Assembly (NCBI GenBank): GCA_023450835.1
Contig: JAEXGM010000054.1
Location: 1-45,801 of the forward strand
Source: Bacillota bacterium
Lineage (GTDB): Bacteria > Bacillota > Clostridia > Lachnospirales > Lachnospiraceae
DNA length: 45,801 nt
Reading direction: 5' to 3'
The position numbers and the translations under genes are program-made. Below are positions 9,204-18,131 of the stretch, one piece after another (position 1 is the stretch's first letter; every line of letters begins with the position of its first letter). Under the pieces are notes generated by a model. It ran no database searches and had not been told where the DNA came from. It was given only the letters and a program-made list of their open reading frames with translations.

Positions 9204-10655
9204 CTACATACTATCTTTCAGACCATTTATAATATTCCCGACAGAGCGGTATTCCTTACTGATAAATATAACATAAATAGCGCATCCGGCCAGATAGACA
9301 ATACCTCCGGCACAAATCTGAAGAAGCAGCCTTAGAACAGCACTTACAGGAAGACCGCTTAAAGCATAAACCGCCGCAAATTCCAGCACGCCGCATACTA
9401 CAAAGGGCCGTAAAGTCTTAAACAGCTGACTGACCTTATAAATATGCCGTATATAAACCATTTGATAGGTGCATACGACCAACTCAGCTCCAAATGTACC
9501 GATGACAGTTCCGGAGGCTCCAAGCCCTGGAATTAACAACAAATTCAATAAAATATTTGTTACTGCCCCCAAAGACACTGCCCCCATATAGACATGCTCT
9601 CTATGGAAGGGAATCAGATACTGCGTCTGCACAACATTGACCACACTCATAGGAATCATAACCATAGCAAGCTCCATGGTCAAAAGAACCGTGGGTGTAT
9701 ATTCCGCTCCGAAAAACCAGGGGACAAAGTTTGGTGCCACTCCCGCAATACCAAAACAGAGTGCACAGCAGACGAAACCATTAAATCTGATAGAGTTCTT
9801 CATCTTCTGCACACCTTCCTCTATACGGTTATTGGCAACCAGATTTGAGATTCTCGGCAGCATAACAGTATCCAGTGCTGATAGAATTCCTTTGGGCAGG
9901 TTAATAATATTTTCTGCAAAAGCATAGAAAGCTACAACTGCGGTGCTCTTAACTATAATACCAAGCATAATTTTATCCAGCCAGTTATAGATACTTAAAG
10001 CAAAGAGCGGAATAAACAATTTTAAATTAGGTACAATATGACAGGTGATATCTTCCTTTTTCAGTCTTACCCTCTTTACCAGGGGGAACATAAACGGAAT
10101 AAGCTGTACCTGCTCCAGCATAAAACAAGCTGACATCACGCCGGTATATATCCAAAGGTCCCTGTCCGAATGTACAAAAGCAAAAACACAAACAATTATC
10201 AGCGTTCGGGATATCAGACTTCTTATTGTGGTCAATCGAAACCTTTCCATGCCATAAAAGAACCAGCTGACATCAAAAAGGATGGAAGCAACATAGATAA
10301 GCTGCATCCAATATACCCTCCGGTCTTCTTTAAAGACCGTCAGGACCAATAGGATAAAGATTAGAATGGAGAGAATAGAAGTCATAATTTGTATGATGAA
10401 AATCCCCCAAAAGACTCTGCTTCTCTTCTCTATATCCTCTCTGCAGGCGGCTACGCTCCGGTTTCCGTAATTATCAAGTCCCAGCTTTCCAAACATTATA
10501 AAATAGCAGGCAACCGTACTGGAAAAGGTATATACTCCAACCTGCTCCGCCCCCAGCACACGAGCTACATATGGTGTAACAATAAGCGGCAAAATGCAAA
10601 TAGATAAGCGGTATATGACATTGTATATATAATTTTTCTTAATATCCATACCCAT
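9204..10655 (-). CDS. Wzx-type oligosaccharide flippase (MATE/MOP superfamily)
   Basis: Membrane transporter that flips lipid-linked sugar units across the membrane. About 12-14 helices are visible. The typical polysaccharide-synthesis start is present: KNYIYNVIYRLSICILPLIVTPYVARVLG, with VGVYTFSSTVACYFIMFGKLGLDNYGNRSVA after it. The ATG at 10655 (MGMDIKK) follows GCAGGGG at good spacing and leaves a 13-base gap to the upstream stop. Longer in-frame starts run into the preceding gene and have no ribosome site, giving 483 residues. It is separate from PelG, so the locus encodes two exporters of the MOP superfamily. Substrate is unknown; family is certain. Confidence 0.92.
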   Translation of the reverse strand: MGMDIKKNYIYNVIYRLSICILPLIVTPYVARVLGAEQVGVYTFSSTVACYFIMFGKLGLDNYGNRSVAACREDIEKRSRVFWGIFIIQIMTSILSILIFILLVLTVFKEDRRVYWMQLIYVASILFDVSWFFYGMERFRLTTIRSLISRTLIIVCVFAFVHSDRDLWIYTGVMSACFMLEQVQLIPFMFPLVKRVRLKKEDITCHIVPNLKLFIPLFALSIYNWLDKIMLGIIVKSTAVVAFYAFAENIINLPKGILSALDTVMLPRISNLVANNRIEEGVQKMKNSIRFNGFVCCALCFGIAGVAPNFVPWFFGAEYTPTVLLTMELAMVMIPMSVVNVVQTQYLIPFHREHVYMGAVSLGAVTNILLNLLLIPGLGASGTVIGTFGAELVVCTYQMVYIRHIYKVSQLFKTLRPFVVCGVLEFAAVYALSGLPVSAVLRLLLQICAGGIVYLAGCAIYVIFISKEYRSVGNIINGLKDSM

Positions 10656-10668
10656 TTTTATACCCCTG

Positions 10669-12618
10669 CTATTTAGAAGCTTTCTCTTCCTCAAAATTCT
10701 CCTGTCTCTGAAACTCTACACGCTTTTCAAAGGCTGTCGGTGAAATAGCAATGTCTCCCGATAAAATGATTGCTTTTACAAGTGAAGTACATTTGGCAAA
10801 GGCCTGATGATTGATTGAAAGCACTTTCTTTGGAATTTTAATCTGCTTTAGACCGGAGCACCCGTAGAAAGTGCGCTCATAAATCCTCCCTATTTGGGTG
10901 GGCAGCTGAAAATAAGTTAATGCCTCACAATACATAAAGGCACCTTCCCCCATATATTCCAATGTATCAATCTGCGGTAATATTGCTGTCTCAAGCTGTT
11001 TGCAATATGCAAAAGCATAACTTCCCAAAACTTTTACTTTTCCTGTCAGAAATATTTTCTTAAGGCTGCCGCAGCCCATAAAGGCACCTCTTCCCACAAA
11101 TTCCAGCATACTGCCCTGTCCAAATTCAACTGATGAAAGATTCGTGCAGCCGGCAAAGGTATAGCGCGGAATCTTTACAAGGGCTGTGGGAAAAATACTG
11201 CCCTCTTTTTCTTCTCCCTGGCGCATATAGGTAAAGTTCAGTTTTCTCAAAGCGCAGCACTCGGCAAAAGCGCCTTTTCCTATCTCAACAATACCGGAGG
11301 GCAGGCTGATATTCTCCAGTGCACTGCAGCCGGCAAAGGCGTAGGCACCGATTTTTCCAAGGCGGCTTCCTTCCTTCAGCAAAATATTTTTTAAGCTTTT
11401 GCAATTCTGAAAGGCACGGGCCTGAATCTCTTGCACCGTATTTGGTATTTCAACGGAGACCAGTTGGTCACAGCCATAGAACATACTCTTTTTTATAACA
11501 GTCACATATTCCGGAATCACGATGTGTTTCACCCTGTGATTAAACAGGAAATCAAGGGAATTCTCTTCGTTATACTGGCGGGCAGAAGAAAAAAGAATAT
11601 TTTTCTCTTTCGTCACAGTCCGCGGTATTACTGGCTTTAACGCTTTTACTTTTTCAAACTTTCCTTTCTGAAAAAGACGAATATCCTTCCTGAGCCGTAT
11701 ATTTTCATTGACCTGGGAAATGCATCTTAACAGCCATTTTAACAGATACTTAAGAAATTTTCCAAGAGTCCGAAACAACAAGAGAACGGAGCGGAACGGA
11801 GCCTTCATAAAATAGATAAGTATATATCCAAAATAATTCAGCCACAGATAATTAGCCCTTGCCAGTTGTATCATTCTAATATAAAAAATCTGTGACATCT
11901 TTTTGTTTACCAAAAGGATATCCATGTATTTATCGAGGATATTCTGACAGTCCCTTAGTTCATTAAACTCATACTCTTTATTATCCGGAGTAATACTGCA
12001 TTCGCATAAGTTAACGGGTATAATCAGGACTTTTTTTCTCTTGCTCAGCCTGATAAGCATATCTCCGTCCATAAAATCAGTAAACCGTCCGTCAAAACCG
12101 CCTGCCTCTTTAACCGATTTCGTATGATATATGACTTGGGCAGACATTTTTGCCGGGTTATCCAAAATCCATCTTGAAGCATCAAAGGTCAAATGGTCAA
12201 TCAGCGGCTCAGCAGCTATGTGTGCTTTTCTCTTGTCAAGAAGCATCCCGTTACTGCTGGAAGCTGCTGCCTCTGCATTGCTCTTAAGCTGCTCCAACTG
12301 CAATAATGCCTTCGCCGCGTCCCAGGAATCATCGCTGTTTAGGAAGGCTATATATTCCCCCTCCACATAATCAAGGATATAATTTCGAATCTCAGCAATG
12401 GATAGCAGCTGATCCATCTTAAGGTAATCTACATTGGGATATGCGGCCAAATCCTCCTGCAAACTGAGACTGTATATGCTGTTTGGTTCATTTGCATCTG
12501 CCACCAGCACTCGGATTGGCGAATATATTTGATTAAAAATACTGTTCAGCGCTTTTAAAATGCTCAAGGTCGTATTTCTTTTTGCAATTAAAACAACGCT
12601 TAGCAATGAATTCTCCAT
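10669..12618 (-). CDS. Fusion of a GT2 glycosyltransferase with BspA-type leucine-rich repeats
   Basis: A 649-residue protein. Residues about 4-215 are a GT-A family 2 glycosyltransferase: SVVLIAKRNTTLSILKALNSI, a FLNSDDSWD motif with Asp96-Asp97, and an FDGRFTDFMDGDMLIRLSKR acceptor-side block. A linker of roughly 130 residues has a hydrophobic stretch (YFMKAPFRSVLLLFRTLGKF) that may anchor it. From about 343 to 628 there are some ten copies of the LRR_5/BspA repeat, recognisable as IPxxVxxIxxxxFxGCxxLxxVxIP. The ATG at 12618 has AGGGGG seven bases upstream; a longer frame runs back into the repeat sequence. BspA repeats are usually extracellular, so joining them to a cytoplasmic-type transferase is unusual. 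Product not known. Confidence 0.82.
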   Translation of the reverse strand: MENSLLSVVLIAKRNTTLSILKALNSIFNQIYSPIRVLVADANEPNSIYSLSLQEDLAAYPNVDYLKMDQLLSIAEIRNYILDYVEGEYIAFLNSDDSWDAAKALLQLEQLKSNAEAAASSSNGMLLDKRKAHIAAEPLIDHLTFDASRWILDNPAKMSAQVIYHTKSVKEAGGFDGRFTDFMDGDMLIRLSKRKKVLIIPVNLCECSITPDNKEYEFNELRDCQNILDKYMDILLVNKKMSQIFYIRMIQLARANYLWLNYFGYILIYFMKAPFRSVLLLFRTLGKFLKYLLKWLLRCISQVNENIRLRKDIRLFQKGKFEKVKALKPVIPRTVTKEKNILFSSARQYNEENSLDFLFNHRVKHIVIPEYVTVIKKSMFYGCDQLVSVEIPNTVQEIQARAFQNCKSLKNILLKEGSRLGKIGAYAFAGCSALENISLPSGIVEIGKGAFAECCALRKLNFTYMRQGEEKEGSIFPTALVKIPRYTFAGCTNLSSVEFGQGSMLEFVGRGAFMGCGSLKKIFLTGKVKVLGSYAFAYCKQLETAILPQIDTLEYMGEGAFMYCEALTYFQLPTQIGRIYERTFYGCSGLKQIKIPKKVLSINHQAFAKCTSLVKAIILSGDIAISPTAFEKRVEFQRQENFEEEKASK

Positions 12619-12623
12619 AATAT

Positions 12624-12702
12624 CCCCCTTCGTGAATATCCAATCTTTGATTGGATATTCCTGAATCCGTAGTTGAAAAAACATCTTTTCGTTTTTTCAA
12701 CC
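12624..12702 (-). repeat. Dispersed twin-hairpin repeat, family B, copy 1
   Basis: On the minus strand two hairpins follow one another: GTTGAAAAAA/TTTTTTCAAC, then GAATATCCAATC/GATTGGATATTC. The element ends CACGAAGGGGG, which serves as the ribosome site of the GT2-LRR gene. A second copy lies at 40975-41052 upstream of nspC. Confidence 0.78.
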
Positions 12703-12866
12703 TAGGGCGTGTTTGAAAACTGCTTGTGGTGGGCTGAATGTTTCACTTTGTGGGAGACAAGGAGCAGTTTTGGGAGCGTAGCGGGCCTACGTTTCCAAAA
12801 TTGCGACGCAGTATACCGCAAAGTGGGACGTTCAGAACGACGCAATGAGTTTTCAAACACGCCCTA
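12703..12866. mobile_element. MITE-like palindromic element, 164 bp
   Basis: The ends are a perfect 19-base inverted repeat (TAGGGCGTGTTTGAAAACT, and its complement ending at 12866). The outermost TA on each side could be a target-site duplication. Inner segments also pair, for example GCTGAATG...CACTTTG against CAAAGTGGGACGTTCAG, so the whole element can fold into one long imperfect hairpin. It has no coding capacity. It sits between the DUF4832-like gene and the family B repeat, inside the exopolysaccharide operon. I infer a non-autonomous transposon remnant. Confidence 0.7.
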
Positions 12867-12871
12867 ACCTC

Positions 12872-14254
12872 TTAACTATCAAGAATAAAATTTCCAAGGC
12901 TATAAACCCCGGTATAATCAGGTGCGGCGAAGGTATTTGCAATCTGAATCGGCTGCTTAGAACGCGGATCGTAAATACCCATAGACAGAATGTATTTTTG
13001 GTGTTCCTGCTGCTTTGGAATCCACTCAGTTGTGGGAATCACCGCCGCTAACTCTATCTTTTCTCCCGGCAGCCACCTGCGGGTATCTGTATCAACAGCA
13101 TATTCATACACCTCTAAAAGGGATGCGGTGCGAATCAGGAACTTAACCTGAAATTTGTGATAACAGGGGGCAAATCCCATGTTTGTGATTCTTACGGACA
13201 GCTCCAAGTTACCGTTCTTATCAGAGGTCAGGGACAAGCTGACCTCTTCTATGGTAAAACGATAGCCCAGGTGCGCTATGATGTATTCGTACGCTGTCTT
13301 ATCTTTCCATAAGGCATTAACCGAACCAGCCTTGCTGGTTTTCCATTTATTGAGTACCTGCTCGTCATACTCACTATGCAGATAGGAAACTCTCATATCC
13401 CTCAAAGTACTTATTGCCGGTGCCGCGTCATTATATGCACATTCATTAATAACCTCACCGCCGTTGGAAACATAATTGCATAATTCACTCTGAAACTTAA
13501 GTTCATCGGCACGTACCCATTTGTCGCTGTAAGTTTTGGAATCCATAGCACTTATATCTCCGTAGGTCCCAAAATCAACCTCTGAAGCCATCATGCCGTC
13601 ATTGAAGAGAGAAAACCTGGCCCTTTGAATATCCCTATAACCGGTCTCAGTATCTAAAGGCTTATAGGTTTGAAATATCATCCGCCAGAAACTGGGACAA
13701 CGCAGTGCTATCTGCGTATTATCACCGGCGCATTCATACAGGTGTTTTGCCAGGCGTGTCATATTGCGCTCGCTTAGATACCTTGAACTGTGCATTTCCC
13801 CCCAACTGCCGATAAAAAGTCCCTGCAGTATATAAATACTGTTCGAATGTTCTTTCAGAAGCGGCGACAGCTGCTTCATATGATTAAGAATGATTGAGAT
13901 ATCCTTGGGTTCGTTTAATATACCTTTCCCCTCCCAATCGTATACAAAACGCACAATCATCTGTTTTTTCCGCAGGATAAAATACCGGAATATCCGCTCT
14001 ATATTGCTTATGGCATACTCTGATAACGGCATTTCGTTAAAGGCAAGGAGGTTGATTTCCACAAGACACAACTGATGAGCTGTATTAACAGGAGCCTCTT
14101 CCACTATTATCCCTCCCGGCTGCAGCCTTTCAGAATCGGCATAAAAACGATAGATTTCGTATAATCCGCAATAGGGATTATTCAAAGCCTCAGCTTTTTC
14201 TGTTCTCGGAAGCGCCATCCACTTTAATTTAAAACCAGTACCCTTTCGTGACAT
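12872..14254 (-). CDS. DUF4832/DUF4874-type glycosidase-like protein
   Basis: A 460-residue protein that I place with the DUF4874-DUF4832 pair. The start ALNNPYCGLYEIYRFYAD is followed by a TIM-barrel-like region with VEINLLAFNEMPLS, IVRFVYDWEGKG and YILQGLFIGSWGEMHSSRYLS. An all-beta C-terminal region (about 330-450) has LSVRITNMGFAPCYHKF. Such proteins resemble family 42-like glycosidases and often occur in polysaccharide loci, but no activity is established. No clear signal peptide is seen, so it may be cytoplasmic or exported in another way. The ATG at 14254 follows AGAGGGG. It begins 17 bases after the DPM-type GT2 stop and shares its operon. Confidence 0.72.
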   Translation of the reverse strand: MSRKGTGFKLKWMALPRTEKAEALNNPYCGLYEIYRFYADSERLQPGGIIVEEAPVNTAHQLCLVEINLLAFNEMPLSEYAISNIERIFRYFILRKKQMIVRFVYDWEGKGILNEPKDISIILNHMKQLSPLLKEHSNSIYILQGLFIGSWGEMHSSRYLSERNMTRLAKHLYECAGDNTQIALRCPSFWRMIFQTYKPLDTETGYRDIQRARFSLFNDGMMASEVDFGTYGDISAMDSKTYSDKWVRADELKFQSELCNYVSNGGEVINECAYNDAAPAISTLRDMRVSYLHSEYDEQVLNKWKTSKAGSVNALWKDKTAYEYIIAHLGYRFTIEEVSLSLTSDKNGNLELSVRITNMGFAPCYHKFQVKFLIRTASLLEVYEYAVDTDTRRWLPGEKIELAAVIPTTEWIPKQQEHQKYILSMGIYDPRSKQPIQIANTFAAPDYTGVYSLGNFILDS

Positions 14255-14271
14255 ATTGAACCCCTCTACGA

Positions 14272-15015
14272 TTATTTCTGTAATCCGCTCTTTACACGCT
14301 TTATAACAGTTAAGATGCTAAGGGGCATAATCATCATATAGAGCATCTGCCTGAGCAGCCCCGTGTGCATGCTGGAACCGGCTTTTCTTTCATGCATAAC
14401 AGATGCCGTCTCCTCAACCTTATAACCTAAGAGCAGCATCTGGATGATCATATTGGCATCCGGATAAAAGTAATCGAAATTACCAAATTTAGAATAATAT
14501 GTAAATGTTTTTTTGTTTAAACCTTGCAGGCCCGAGGTAGGATCGGTGATTACCTTTCCCGTAGCTTTCTTAATCACCCAGGAAAACATAGCGAGAGATA
14601 TTTTCTTTATTCCCGAAATCTTAAAAGACTGGCTCCCCTCCACAAAACGGGAACCAATAACAATATCCGGTAAGTTACCCTCCGCATTCTGTGTCGTCAG
14701 GCATTGATAAATATGCGCTATATTAGAGGTGTTATGCTGACCATCCGCGTCTATCTGGATGACATAATCATACCCGCGGCGAACGGCATATTTATAGCCC
14801 ACCTGCAGGGCAGAACCATATCCCAGATTAAATACATGGGTAACTACAGAGACATTATAGTTTTTTGCAATAAATCCGGTCTGATCCATAGACGCATCAT
14901 TTACGACCAGAATATCCGCAAAGCTTTGGATTTCCGGTGTACACAGATTATTAAATAACGCTGCCATATTCGCTTCTTCATTAAATGCAGGAACTATAAT
15001 CAATACTTTATTCAT
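14272..15015 (-). CDS. DPM-type family 2 glycosyltransferase
   Basis: Cytoplasmic GT2 of the dolichyl/polyprenyl-phosphate hexose synthase type. It starts MNKVLIIVPAFNEEANM and has ILVVNDASMD, a conserved LGYGSALQVGYKYA block and the catalytic DADG at residues 89-92 (YVIQIDADGQHN). It lacks long C-terminal membrane helices, with only a hydrophobic patch near the end. The ATG at 15015 overlaps the end of the GT4 gene by 8 bases and has GAGGAG upstream; the longer open frame inside the GT4 gene is an artefact. With the DUF2304 protein two genes earlier it forms a common pair, and it may charge undecaprenyl phosphate with a sugar. Confidence 0.88.
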   Translation of the reverse strand: MNKVLIIVPAFNEEANMAALFNNLCTPEIQSFADILVVNDASMDQTGFIAKNYNVSVVTHVFNLGYGSALQVGYKYAVRRGYDYVIQIDADGQHNTSNIAHIYQCLTTQNAEGNLPDIVIGSRFVEGSQSFKISGIKKISLAMFSWVIKKATGKVITDPTSGLQGLNKKTFTYYSKFGNFDYFYPDANMIIQMLLLGYKVEETASVMHERKAGSSMHTGLLRQMLYMMIMPLSILTVIKRVKSGLQK

Positions 15016-16237
15016 ACCGCTTCTCCTCGTTAAGCATAGCCAGCATGCCTTCCAGATCCTCAGGATACTCCAATTGTTTTTCCAGCACATGCTCTGCATA
15101 TTCCTTTTGTGTTTTAGGGTCATCTATAAGCCGCTTAAGTTCATAAACCAGATTCTCCACATTCAATGACAGTAAGATGCCATCATATCCTGATATAATC
15201 TGCTCCGTATTACCGGTACAATCCGATGCTACTATTGTCTTTCCAAGTATTTGTGCTTCTTCAATTGCAATGCTCTTTCCTTCAAAACGCGTTGCATGGA
15301 CGTAGATATCCGCCTGCTTCATAAATGGGTACGGATTATCCCTGGCTCCCATCAGGATAAAGTATTCCTCCACACCGTATTTCTTAATCAGCATCTCCAG
15401 ATTTCTTCTTTCCATTCCCTCGCCTATAACATACCAGCGCACATTATAACCGGCCTTACGCAGCTCTGCCAGTGCCGTAACGGCAATATCATAACCCTTC
15501 TGGTAATGCAGACGCCCCACAGTCAAGAGACGGATACCCGAAAAGCCATCGGTGAACCCGGTTCCGCTCTCCGCCCTCTTAACAATCCCTTCCTTATCCA
15601 GCAGATTCCGAAATAAATGGACCTTGTTCCTATACTTAGGGTAAACACTGCAAAATTTCTCTCCGACCTCTTTGGAAACTACAAATATCTTCTCCATTTT
15701 TTCATAACAGTCTTTGTCCATCAAAGGTGTATAGCCTGCCTTTTGGTAATCAATATGGATAAATGCCGCCTTATGGACAGCCTTTACTTTATCTGCAAGA
15801 TAATAGGCTGCCGCTCCCTCAATATAAGCCACCGCTAAATCATAGTTTTCTTCCAGCGCCGGTCTTCCGTCTGAGAGAAGTCTCCACAACAGCTTGTCAT
15901 ACTGCAGTTTTCTGCCGGAGGCTTTCTGTTCCCTGATATTTTTTATCATAGTTCCAAGTGTCTGAAAACCCGTCATCTTATAAAAAAACGAATATAGAAC
16001 TTCTCTTACTATCCGCCTGCGCCCGGAAAAAGAAAGCACGGAAGCATTGTTAATATGCCGGTTCAGAATATTCACGTTCCCTGGTACCCTGTCAAACAGC
16101 TCTCCGCAGGGAATAATTGCAAGGAGGGAAAGCTCATAGCCACCCATGGAATCCAGCTTTTTCAGCAGTTCTATCAACGCGGTCTCCGCACCGGCTCTGC
16201 CCATGGTATTAATAATAAACAGCAGTTTCTTTTTCAT
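15008..16237 (-). CDS. Glycosyltransferase family 4 protein
   Basis: Retaining GT-B transferase of 409 residues. The N-terminal domain opens with LLFIINTMGRAGAETALIELLKKL, the classical GT4 acceptor loop. The C-terminal nucleotide-sugar domain has LLTVGRLHYQKGYDIAVTAL, VIGEGMERRNLEMLIKK and HATRFEGKSIAIEEAQILGKTIVAS, with the EX7E-type glutamates in the last block. Its ATG overlaps the stop of the DUF2304 gene (ATGA), suggesting translational coupling. Sugar donor and acceptor cannot be read from the sequence. Confidence 0.9.
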   Translation of the reverse strand: MKKKLLFIINTMGRAGAETALIELLKKLDSMGGYELSLLAIIPCGELFDRVPGNVNILNRHINNASVLSFSGRRRIVREVLYSFFYKMTGFQTLGTMIKNIREQKASGRKLQYDKLLWRLLSDGRPALEENYDLAVAYIEGAAAYYLADKVKAVHKAAFIHIDYQKAGYTPLMDKDCYEKMEKIFVVSKEVGEKFCSVYPKYRNKVHLFRNLLDKEGIVKRAESGTGFTDGFSGIRLLTVGRLHYQKGYDIAVTALAELRKAGYNVRWYVIGEGMERRNLEMLIKKYGVEEYFILMGARDNPYPFMKQADIYVHATRFEGKSIAIEEAQILGKTIVASDCTGNTEQIISGYDGILLSLNVENLVYELKRLIDDPKTQKEYAEHVLEKQLEYPEDLEGMLAMLNEEKRYE

Positions 16238-16626
16238 ACTTCATGATTCTCCGCAGTAGTCTTGTCCTTTCTTTTTATCAGATCTTTCAAATGACTGTTC
16301 TCTTCATTTAACAAGGATACCTGCATTGCAAGCTCCTGTACGCGTGCAGATAATTCAGCATTCGCCTTATAGCAGTTAAAGATTCCGTAAGTCGCAAGAA
16401 TAATAGCTATTGCAAATATGATGGACGGCGGGTATTGTACGGAAAACTGATCGGATATAAAATACACCAGCCCGGGAACCAAACCAAATATAATTATAAT
16501 GATACCGCCTATAATCCAGAACAGACTTTGTTTTTCTGTCATTTTACGGACAACGCTGGCTTTTCTCGCCATGAAGATCAGGACCAGCCCAGATGCACAA
16601 ATAAAAAGCTGAAGTAATAACGACAT
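16234..16626 (-). CDS. DUF2304 family small membrane protein
   Basis: A 130-residue protein with three membrane helices (about 3-18, 33-55 and 67-85) followed by a C-terminal coiled coil with leucine heptads (LSARVQELAMQVSLLNEENSHL). The arrangement fits DUF2304, whose members usually sit next to a DPM-type GT2, as here. They may help anchor or regulate the transferase. The ATG at 16626 (MSLLLQL) has GGGAGG upstream; a start ten codons earlier lacks such a site. It lies 36 bases after pelG. Confidence 0.8.
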   Translation of the reverse strand: MSLLLQLFICASGLVLIFMARKASVVRKMTEKQSLFWIIGGIIIIIFGLVPGLVYFISDQFSVQYPPSIIFAIAIILATYGIFNCYKANAELSARVQELAMQVSLLNEENSHLKDLIKRKDKTTAENHEV

Positions 16627-16662
16627 ATAATTCCTCCCAATATAGTCTTTGTTCAATAAATC

Positions 16663-18105
16663 TTATTTATATACATTATAAACATCCGCCCTGGGCATAT
16701 CATCGTATACCTGCTTTAGGACAGTCCCGCGGCAGAATACATGGTTGTCCAGGTTTTTCTCGATCCAGCGCAGTCTGAAATAAGAGAAAGTAAAGGAACA
16801 AAAGGCACCGGCCGTAAACCCTGCACCGTACCAGATGGCAGAAAATCGCGTTGCCAGAAGGGAACCGGCTAAGGTAACACTTGCAAAAATCACACCATTG
16901 ATTACCGCTCCGTTCAAGTCATCAAAATAATACAGGAACAGCAGTTCTGAATACATTAAAAATGCAATAAAATAACCTACCGCCAACTGGGGATATATCT
17001 CCATGATCATTCCGGAAAATCCGATAATCGGCAGAACCACAATGGCTATCAGGTAAATGACCACCGAAACAATAAACTGAATATGGGTAAGGGACAAAAG
17101 CTGAGAGGAAAGCCCTCGAAACATCCTCTTTTTAGCCTTTTCAATACTGTCAAGCTTACCGCCGATAACAGCCTGGGTATAATCCTTATATCTGTCATGG
17201 AAGTGCATCTCTACTCTGGATATAAACAATACGCTGGCAGATATATTGGTAAACATGGCAAGACAGGTAGCCATATCATAGGACTGGTTGCAGACATAAG
17301 TGTCACGTACTATCAGATGGGTCGGATGAGTCCAAAATACAAAATTATGAATAAACAGCCCCAGGGTATATAAAAAATTTGAGGCAATCAACTTCCAATA
17401 CACCTTATAATAATGGAGAACATCCCTGTATTTCCGGCTGTTTCCAGGAAAATACCGCAATACATTGCCTATCTCCAAGGCCGCAATCAACAAAAAGCCA
17501 ATACTCAAAGCAAGCAGCATGCTATAGGCAATAGAAAATTTCAGGATGAAACGAAATAAGAGGGATAATAAAAACGTCAGGGCCATACAACTGAAAAAAT
17601 AGAACGAAACTTTCTTATACTGCTTTAAAATAGAATTATATACCATGGAGGAAAATGTCAGGGTCAGCCCTAAATAAGCCATATATGTCGTAAATACATA
17701 GTAAACCGCCACATGACCAATCACCACCTCATAGATATAAAATGGTATAGCTATCAGGGAGGACAGGGTAAGATTTGAGATGGTTCCCACATAGACACAG
17801 GGTCTGATATCCTCATAATGCTGCTCATGTATTCTATCGGTCTGGAATTTTGAAAGCACCGAATTAAAAGGAGATGAGGTCAAAAGAGAAAAGATAAATA
17901 TATACAGAATACTGCTGGAAAAGGTCTCCCGTTCCAAATATCCTACCTGATCAAATCCCAGCACCCGATACATTCCAAAAAGGCATCCTATCACTACCAG
18001 CATTGGGGCAATGGTGTAAACAAAGCTAAAGCCAATGCCGTAAAGAGATGCGGTCAACGTTTGCTTATCAAATATTCTGTTTAGCTGAACACCTATACCA
18101 GCCAT
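16663..18105 (-). CDS. pelG: Pel exopolysaccharide transporter PelG
   Basis: Membrane protein of the MOP superfamily, with about 12 helices and 480 residues, that carries the Pel polymer or its precursor across the membrane together with PelF, PelD and PelE. The start MAGIGVQLNRIFDKQTLTASLYGIGFSFVYTIAPM matches the PelG family, as do the loops FEEQ-like DRIHEQHYEDIRPCVYVGTISNL and KMFRGLSSQLLSL. The ATG at 18105 has AGAGGTG upstream; a GTG four codons earlier is the alternative. It is the gene directly after pelF, the standard order in Gram-positive pel loci. Confidence 0.88.
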   Translation of the reverse strand: MAGIGVQLNRIFDKQTLTASLYGIGFSFVYTIAPMLVVIGCLFGMYRVLGFDQVGYLERETFSSSILYIFIFSLLTSSPFNSVLSKFQTDRIHEQHYEDIRPCVYVGTISNLTLSSLIAIPFYIYEVVIGHVAVYYVFTTYMAYLGLTLTFSSMVYNSILKQYKKVSFYFFSCMALTFLLSLLFRFILKFSIAYSMLLALSIGFLLIAALEIGNVLRYFPGNSRKYRDVLHYYKVYWKLIASNFLYTLGLFIHNFVFWTHPTHLIVRDTYVCNQSYDMATCLAMFTNISASVLFISRVEMHFHDRYKDYTQAVIGGKLDSIEKAKKRMFRGLSSQLLSLTHIQFIVSVVIYLIAIVVLPIIGFSGMIMEIYPQLAVGYFIAFLMYSELLFLYYFDDLNGAVINGVIFASVTLAGSLLATRFSAIWYGAGFTAGAFCSFTFSYFRLRWIEKNLDNHVFCRGTVLKQVYDDMPRADVYNVYK

Positions 18106-18131
18106 ATCCGCTCTCACCTCTTTTGTTTATA

